Part shown: positions 7,050-10,930 of the stretch, piece after piece | How positions within the stretch are numbered: the first letter of the stretch is position 1 | How the letters are laid out: each line of letters starts with the position of its first letter | Assembly (NCBI GenBank): GCA_007121485.1 | Contig: SKKM01000118.1 | Coordinates: forward strand, 1-10,930 | Direction of reading: 5' to 3' | DNA: 10,930 nucleotides | Source of the DNA: Wenzhouxiangella sp. | Lineage (GTDB): Bacteria > Pseudomonadota > Gammaproteobacteria > Xanthomonadales > Wenzhouxiangellaceae | Translations under genes and position numbers: made by a program | Notes under the pieces: model-generated | What the model was told of the DNA's origin: nothing | Databases searched by the model: none | What the model saw: only the letters and a program-made list of their open reading frames with translations

Positions 7050-7817
7050 ATGTTGAGCACCAAACTGAAAGTCGCCGGGATCAGCCTGCTGGCGCTGGCC
7101 ATGAGCCAGGCCCTGGCCGAAACCGCGCCGGAGCAGGACCTGCCGGAAGCGCGCTCGCTGATCGAGCGGTATATCGAAGCCATCGGCGGCCGCGACGCCA
7201 TCATGGCCCAGACCGAGGTCGTGATGACCGGCGAGCTCGCCATGCCGGCCGTCGGCATCACCGGCAGCCTGCTGGTGGCCAGCCGTATGCCGATCGAGCA
7301 GGTTATCGTGGTTGAGTTGCCTGGCATGGGCGAAATGCGCACCGGCGTCAGCCCGGAACTGGCCTGGTCGGTCGACCCCTTCATGGGCCCGCGGCTGATC
7401 GAGGGCGAGGAATTCAAGGCTCTCATGGACAACACGATGCCCGGCGCGACCATGCGCGACCCTGAGTACGTCAAGGCGGCCACGACCGTCGGCATGGCTG
7501 AATTCGGCGGCCAGTCCTGCTACCGGGTCAAGATCGAATGGCACTCCGGCCGTGAGTCCCACGATTGCTATGCCGTGGACAGCGGCTTTCTGATCGCCAT
7601 GGAAAGCCTGGAAACCTCACCCATGGGGCAGATGGAAGCGGTTTCCGTCATGGAGGAATTCCGCGAAGTGGAAGGCGTAGTGATCCCCATGGTGATCCGC
7701 CAGACCATCATGGGCATGGAGCAGGTCATGACCATGCACGACATCAGCTTCGAAACCCCCGATCCGGCGCTGTTCGAGCTGCCGCCGGCGATCCAGACGC
7801 TGCTGGAAGATCAATGA
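7050..7817 (+). CDS. Exported LolA-like periplasmic protein, methionine-rich, function unknown
   Basis: A 255-residue protein with a clear Sec signal peptide (MLSTKLKVAG, a hydrophobic stretch, ALA cleavage near residue 23). The mature part begins with a helix (ARSLIERYIEAIGG). It then shows alternating beta-strand patterns and the closing FELPPAI motif common in LolA/LppX-like proteins and in related domains that occur beside exported peptidases. That fold is an unclosed beta-barrel that cups lipids or lipoproteins. This is recognition by pattern, without an alignment. Cys157 and Cys173 could form a disulfide. About 20 of the 232 mature residues are Met (about 9%), spread over the predicted strands (for example MGMEQVMTMHD). 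The gene follows the S41 peptidase closely, so the two products may act together in the envelope. A perfect hairpin follows the stop codon. Confidence 0.75.
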   Translation: MLSTKLKVAGISLLALAMSQALAETAPEQDLPEARSLIERYIEAIGGRDAIMAQTEVVMTGELAMPAVGITGSLLVASRMPIEQVIVVELPGMGEMRTGVSPELAWSVDPFMGPRLIEGEEFKALMDNTMPGATMRDPEYVKAATTVGMAEFGGQSCYRVKIEWHSGRESHDCYAVDSGFLIAMESLETSPMGQMEAVSVMEEFREVEGVVIPMVIRQTIMGMEQVMTMHDISFETPDPALFELPPAIQTLLEDQ

Positions 7818-7823
7818 TGCAAG

Positions 7824-7850
7824 GCCGGCCCGCCGCCCAGGCGGGCCGGC
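7824..7850. terminator. Perfect 11-bp hairpin between convergent genes
   Basis: GCCGGCCCGCC (7824-7834) pairs fully with GGCGGGCCGGC (7840-7850) around a 5-nt loop. It starts 7 bp after the LolA-like stop and lies 27 bp from the stop of the opposing gene (7877). There is no T-tract on either strand, so it is not a textbook intrinsic terminator. A very stable GC stem between converging genes still fits a bidirectional transcription barrier or 3' end stabiliser. Confidence 0.6.
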
Positions 7851-7876
7851 AAGTCTGACCCGGAGGGCGGCGACGC

Positions 7877-8410
7877 CTACAGCGTTCCCACGGTCTTGAA
7901 CCCCGCCTGGTCGAGGATCTGCCTGGCCTGCTGACGTTGCTCCATGGTTTCGGCATGAACGACCACCACGGCCTGGCCCTTGCGCAGTGCCGCGCGCGCC
8001 GCGACCAGGAAGGGCACGTGATCGGGCCGCAGGGTCAGCGCACCGCCCAGCAGCAGGCCGCCCACGGTGCAGAAAGCGAACAGCGCCAGGCCCGCCGCCA
8101 GCGGGTTGTCGACGACGAACCGCACCTCGAGCAGCAGCATCACCAGGAACACCAGCAGCCCGATGATGGCGCCGACGCCGGCCAGCCAGACATGGCCGCG
8201 CACCAGGGTTTTCCAGATTCCGCGTGATTCAGGCTCCAGCGTCCGGTTGACCTCGTCGTCTTCCGGCTTCAGCAAGCGCACGGCCGCTGCGCTCAGCGCC
8301 AGCTGTTCGCGCAAGCGATCCACAGTGGCTTCAGCCGCGGCCTGATCTTGCGTGATGCCGGCGATCTTGTGGTCGGATCGTTCCCCGGTCAATGCGATCT
8401 GGTCTTGCAT
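7877..8410 (-). CDS. Two-helix inner-membrane protein with cytoplasmic-type flanking domains, unknown function
   Basis: A 177-residue protein. The start is the ATG at 8408-8410, with AGGAG 7 nt upstream on the minus strand; an in-frame upstream start at 8455 lacks such a site. Residues 15-50 look like a small alpha/beta unit (KIAGITQDQAAAEATVDRLREQ). Two hydrophobic helices follow at about 75-94 and 103-126, the second glycine-rich (VGGLLLGGAL). The C-terminus (about 145-177) has a strand-helix-strand pattern, QAVVVVHAETMEQRQQAR then AGFKTVGTL. This resembles in outline small stress-associated membrane proteins in which alpha/beta pieces flank a helical hairpin, but I do not recognise a named family. 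It converges on the LolA-like gene and is divergent from the EamA transporter. Confidence 0.8.
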   Translation of the reverse strand: MQDQIALTGERSDHKIAGITQDQAAAEATVDRLREQLALSAAAVRLLKPEDDEVNRTLEPESRGIWKTLVRGHVWLAGVGAIIGLLVFLVMLLLEVRFVVDNPLAAGLALFAFCTVGGLLLGGALTLRPDHVPFLVAARAALRKGQAVVVVHAETMEQRQQARQILDQAGFKTVGTL

Positions 8411-8709
8411 GATGCATCTCCTGAAATGTATCCGTGCCTGCAATGACCGTAGCACAGCGACCTGGCCCGGGACGCCGAAAGCGGCAAATCCAAGGCGCTC
8501 CGGATGCGCACCCCGGCCGTGCTGCGACAGCGCCGGGGACGGACGGATTCAAGCGCTTCCGGCAAGCGCAAGCCGCGCCTGTGCTAGCGTCGGACTGTAC
8601 TCGTGAGATCTGACGAGGCAGGGTCTTTGAGGCAGTCCATGGTGAACTGCAGACGGGCAGCGCGAGCCGTGGCGGTGCGATCGCCGCGCGGTCGCTCGCG
8701 GAGCCGAAC
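8411..8709. other. 299-bp divergent intergenic region
   Basis: No convincing gene lies here; the open frames are antisense or off-frame extensions of neighbours. It holds the strong ribosome binding site of the leftward membrane gene and an extended -10-like element at 8582-8590. CGGAG lies 6 nt before the rightward ATG at 8710. The 8650-8705 part is very GC-rich with short self-complementary stretches (for example GCGATCGC at 8677-8684), so the rightward leader could fold near the ribosome site. No known riboswitch was recognised. Confidence 0.5.
8582..8590 (+). promoter_or_regulatory. Possible extended -10 promoter of the EamA transporter
   Basis: TGCTAGCGT fits the extended -10 form TGN-TANNNT and predicts a start near 8597, giving a leader of about 113 nt. 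No good -35 hexamer is seen at 16-18 bp spacing. Tentative. Confidence 0.3.
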
Positions 8710-9627
8710 ATGAGCGCCAGCCTGTCAGCCGGCAACCGACGGGGCAATGCGCTGCGTATTGCCGGCTTCGTGCTGCTGTGGAACTCAGGTTTCATCGGAG
8801 CCGAGTTCGGCCTGGACTACGCCGGCGTCTACACCTTGCTGGCCTGGCGCTACTGGATGCTGGTCGGTCTGCTGGGGCTTTATCTTGGCTTGCGCGGCCA
8901 GCTGCGCTGGCCCGGCTCGCATGCGGCCGGGCTGACCGCGCTGGTCGGGCTGTTCGCCCACGGCGTGTGGCTGAGTTGCGTGATGGTGGCGCTGGAGATC
9001 GGCATCCCGGCCGGCATCGTTGCCCTGGTCGTCGCCTTGCAGCCGATGACGGTGGGCGCCCTGTCCGGACGGGTCACCGGCGAGCGATCCCCGGCGCGCG
9101 CCTGGCTCGGCCTGCTGTTGGGTTTCGTCGGCGTGCTGATCGCGGTGATGAGCCGCGCCCGGCTCGACGAGACCGTATCGCCCTGGCTGTACCTGGTGCC
9201 CTTCGGTGCGGTGATCGCCTTCACCATCGCCAGCCTGCTGCAGCGCTGGATCGAAGTCAGCAGCCCGGGTGATCATGTGCCGGTCGGGCTGGCGCTGTTT
9301 TACCAGGCACTGGCGACCGCGGCCGTGGCCACCGTTCCGGCCATCTGGCTGGAAAGCATGAGCACGCGCTGGACGCTGGAGTTCATCGCCATCCAGGCCT
9401 GGCTGGTGGTGGCGGTGTCGCTGGGCGCCTACGCCCTGATGTGGCAGTTGATCGAGCGCATGGACGCGACCCGGGTGGCCAGCCTGTTCTACCTCGGCCC
9501 GCCGGTCACCATGCTGATGGCATGGATTGCCTTCGGCGACACCCTGCAGACCAGCGACCTGGTCGGCCTGGCGGTGACCGCCCTGGGCGTGATGCTGGTC
9601 TACAGGACGCTGGCCGAACGGCGATGA
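8710..9627 (+). CDS. EamA-domain DMT-superfamily transporter
   Basis: A 305-residue inner-membrane protein of the drug/metabolite transporter superfamily, the usual length for ten-helix members built from two EamA repeats. The first repeat runs from about residue 15 to 145, with the typical LLWNSGFIGAEFGLDY opening (compare W-x-S-x-F-x-x-x in the family) and VALEIGIPAGIVALVVALQP. The second spans about 155-300 and ends with MDATRVASLFYLGPPVTMLM and LVGLAVTALGVMLVYR, the conserved closing helices. The ATG at 8710 has CGGAG 6 nt upstream. Members export amino acids, metabolites or drugs; the substrate cannot be inferred here. It converges with a tiny membrane gene 17 bp downstream. Confidence 0.92.
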   Translation: MSASLSAGNRRGNALRIAGFVLLWNSGFIGAEFGLDYAGVYTLLAWRYWMLVGLLGLYLGLRGQLRWPGSHAAGLTALVGLFAHGVWLSCVMVALEIGIPAGIVALVVALQPMTVGALSGRVTGERSPARAWLGLLLGFVGVLIAVMSRARLDETVSPWLYLVPFGAVIAFTIASLLQRWIEVSSPGDHVPVGLALFYQALATAAVATVPAIWLESMSTRWTLEFIAIQAWLVVAVSLGAYALMWQLIERMDATRVASLFYLGPPVTMLMAWIAFGDTLQTSDLVGLAVTALGVMLVYRTLAERR

Positions 9628-9644
9628 TCCGGCCGGCGTTGCGG

Positions 9645-9866
9645 CTATGGCTTGCTGCGACTGGGGAATGCCATGGCCGTCCATGCGGTCGCCAGCGACA
9701 GCACCAGCAGACAGAGCAGGCCGATGCCGGCCATGGCCCAGGTCGGCAGGTTGGTGTACAGCAGCATCAGCACCCAGAAGAAGGTGACCGCCACGATCAT
9801 TACGGTGAGTATCAGGGCGCGCTTGCCGCGCGAGCCGGACGCTTTGTTCGTATCCTTTGCCGTCAC
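9645..9866 (-). CDS. Small two-helix membrane protein, unknown function
   Basis: A 73-residue protein with a GTG start at 9864-9866. GGGAG lies 9 nt upstream on the minus strand, and no in-frame ATG gives a better fit. A basic, polar N-terminus (MTAKDTNKASGSRGKR) is followed by two hydrophobic helices, about residues 17-37 (ALILTVMIVAVTFFWVLMLL) and 43-65 (WAMAGIGLLCLLVLSLATAW). The positively charged start suggests both ends lie in the cytoplasm. No family recognised. It is divergent from nudC (95 bp apart) and convergent with the EamA gene. Confidence 0.75.
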   Translation of the reverse strand: MTAKDTNKASGSRGKRALILTVMIVAVTFFWVLMLLYTNLPTWAMAGIGLLCLLVLSLATAWTAMAFPSRSKP

Positions 9867-9902
9867 TTGGTGTTTCTCCCTCTGTGTTGTTGTTCTACCC
9901 GA

Positions 9903-9923
9903 AGCCGGGTCGTTGAACCGGCT
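9903..9923. repeat. Inverted repeat in the divergent 9866 / nudC region
   Basis: AGCCGG (9903-9908) and CCGGCT (9918-9923) form a 6-bp dyad around 9 nt, inside the only non-coding space between two divergent genes. It could be an operator for either gene or chance in GC-rich DNA. Confidence 0.3.
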
Positions 9924-9946
9924 CCCGCGGAAGTCTCCTGAATACC

Positions 9947-9955
9947 TGTTAGCCT
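9947..9955 (+). promoter_or_regulatory. Possible extended -10 promoter giving a leaderless nudC transcript
   Basis: TGTTAGCCT fits TGN-TANNNT. The -10 hexamer ends 6 nt before the ATG at 9962, so transcription would start at or very near the start codon. No Shine-Dalgarno sequence precedes that ATG or the in-frame ATG at 9980, which agrees with leaderless initiation. Confidence 0.35.
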
Positions 9956-9961
9956 GTCAAG

Positions 9962-10930
9962 ATGCGTCGCCACACCCCGATGAAACCAGGCCCCGACCAT
10001 GAGCCGGTGCTCAAGTACGGCGGTGCCGGCATCGACCGCGCCGCCGAACTGCGCGAGGATCCGGGCTGGATCGACCAGGCGCTGAAGCAGGCCGGGAGCC
10101 GCGTGATCGCCGTGTGGCGCAGCCGCAGCCTGCTGCGCATCTCCCGGCCCGATCGGCCGCAGGCGGTGCGCCTGGGCCTGGAGCACATCGGCGATCCGGC
10201 CGAGGCCGTTTTCCTCGGCCTGGAAGACAGCACGGCCGTGTTCGCCGTGGATTGGTCGGACCGGGAAGACCCGGAACCCGAACTGGACAACGGATCCAGC
10301 TTTGTCGACCTGCGCCGTTTCGGCCCGCTGCTCGACGGCAGGGAAGCCAACCTGCTCGCTTATGCCCGCGCCATGGTCGATTGGCACCGCAGCCACCGCT
10401 ACTGCAGCCGCTGCGGTGCGCCCACCACCAGCATCAGCGGCGGCCATCGCCGTCAGTGCAGCAGCGCAGACTGCGGCCGGGTCAGCTTTCCGCGCACCGA
10501 TCCGGCCATCATCGTCCTGGTCGAGTATCCGCGCGACGACGGCGGTCCGCCGCGCTGCCTGCTCGGCCGTTCGGCCCGCTTTCCGCCGGGCATGTATTCC
10601 ACCCTGGCCGGCTTCGTCGAGCCGGGGGAGAGCCTGGAGCAGACGGTACGGCGCGAAGTGTTCGAGGAGTCCGGCATCGAACTGGCCTCCGTGCGCTACC
10701 TGGCCTCCCAGCCCTGGCCGTTTCCGGGCTCGCTGATGCTGGGTTTTCACGCCACCGCGAGCAGCACCACCATCCGGCGCAACGATGAAGAACTGGAAGA
10801 CGTGCGCTGGTTCGGCCTCGATGAAGTGGATCAATTCGGCGAGTCGGGCGAGACCTCCGGCCTGTGCCTGCCGCGGCCCGATTCGATTGCGCGCTTCCTC
10901 ATCGATCGTTGGCGGGACACGATGCGCGGG
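9962..10930 (+). CDS. nudC: NudC-type NAD(H) pyrophosphatase (RNA deNADding Nudix hydrolase), last residues beyond window
   Basis: Zinc-dependent Nudix hydrolase that splits NAD(H) into NMN(H) and AMP and, in studied members, removes NAD caps from RNA. 323 residues are visible from the ATG at 9962 with no stop before the edge; given the family's usual length only a few residues should be missing. The N-terminal domain spans about 15-130. The zinc site is Cys148, Cys151, Cys166 and Cys171 (C-x2-C, then C-x4-C, rather than the C-x2-C second pair of E. coli NudC). The Nudix box is complete at 217-239: Gly217, Glu223, Arg231, Glu232, Glu235, Glu236, Gly238. The NudC-specific motif SQPWPFPGSLM follows at 249-259 and identifies the subfamily. 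The start may instead be the ATG at 9980 (residue 7); neither has a ribosome binding site. Confidence 0.95.
   Translation, partial: MRRHTPMKPGPDHEPVLKYGGAGIDRAAELREDPGWIDQALKQAGSRVIAVWRSRSLLRISRPDRPQAVRLGLEHIGDPAEAVFLGLEDSTAVFAVDWSDREDPEPELDNGSSFVDLRRFGPLLDGREANLLAYARAMVDWHRSHRYCSRCGAPTTSISGGHRRQCSSADCGRVSFPRTDPAIIVLVEYPRDDGGPPRCLLGRSARFPPGMYSTLAGFVEPGESLEQTVRREVFEESGIELASVRYLASQPWPFPGSLMLGFHATASSTTIRRNDEELEDVRWFGLDEVDQFGESGETSGLCLPRPDSIARFLIDRWRDTMRG

Noticed and set aside
8331..8795. Minus-strand open frame of 154 codons across the 8411-8709 gap
   Set aside because: It overlaps the starts of both flanking genes in other frames and lacks a ribosome site, motifs or hydrophobic pattern.
9863..10834. 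Minus-strand open frame of 323 codons opposite nudC
   Set aside because: Antisense to a complete Nudix box and the SQPWPFP motif. The translation is low-complexity Ala/Gly/Arg-rich, and it overlaps the start of the small membrane gene.

Overview
The window is GC-rich DNA with dense coding on both strands. Its gene types (a PutA lacking the DNA-binding domain, a GPH sugar transporter, small envelope proteins, a CRP/Clp-like site) point to a gammaproteobacterium, perhaps near Xanthomonadales. That placement is inference: there is no rRNA, tRNA or marker gene to fix it. I see no mobile element, CRISPR array, tRNA or prophage signature.

Left part (1-5326, all minus strand). A long putA (2144-5326) encodes the bifunctional proline dehydrogenase / P5C dehydrogenase that turns proline into glutamate. 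It is followed after 64 bp by a secreted five-Asp-box (BNR/sialidase-fold) protein (754-2079) of unknown substrate. Behind that gene lie two perfect hairpins and then an intrinsic terminator with eight T's. The T-tract runs straight into a LacI-type palindrome and a TTGACA hexamer that precede a GPH-family sugar/cation symporter gene (1-565, cut by the window edge). So putA and the BNR gene may share a transcript, while the sugar transporter looks like a separate, repressor-controlled unit.

Middle (5327-7850). A 288-bp divergent region carries a near-consensus CRP-type site about 43 bp upstream of the expected start of a plus-strand transcript. That transcript encodes an exported S41-family peptidase (5615-7027) and, 22 bp later behind a strong ribosome binding site, an exported LolA-like protein (7050-7817) that is unusually rich in methionine. 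The pair looks like a two-gene envelope operon. It ends at a perfect 11-bp hairpin facing a convergent gene.

Right part (7877-10930). This holds a two-helix membrane protein of unknown function (7877-8410, minus), an EamA-type DMT exporter (8710-9627, plus), a tiny two-helix membrane protein (9645-9866, minus, GTG start), and an almost complete NudC NAD(H) pyrophosphatase (9962 to the right edge, plus), which may be read from a leaderless transcript.

Most of the content is ordinary housekeeping and envelope biology. I found no convincing new multi-gene system. The parts most worth a second look are the S41 / Met-rich LolA-like operon with its CRP-type promoter, and the compact terminator-operator junction at 626-668.
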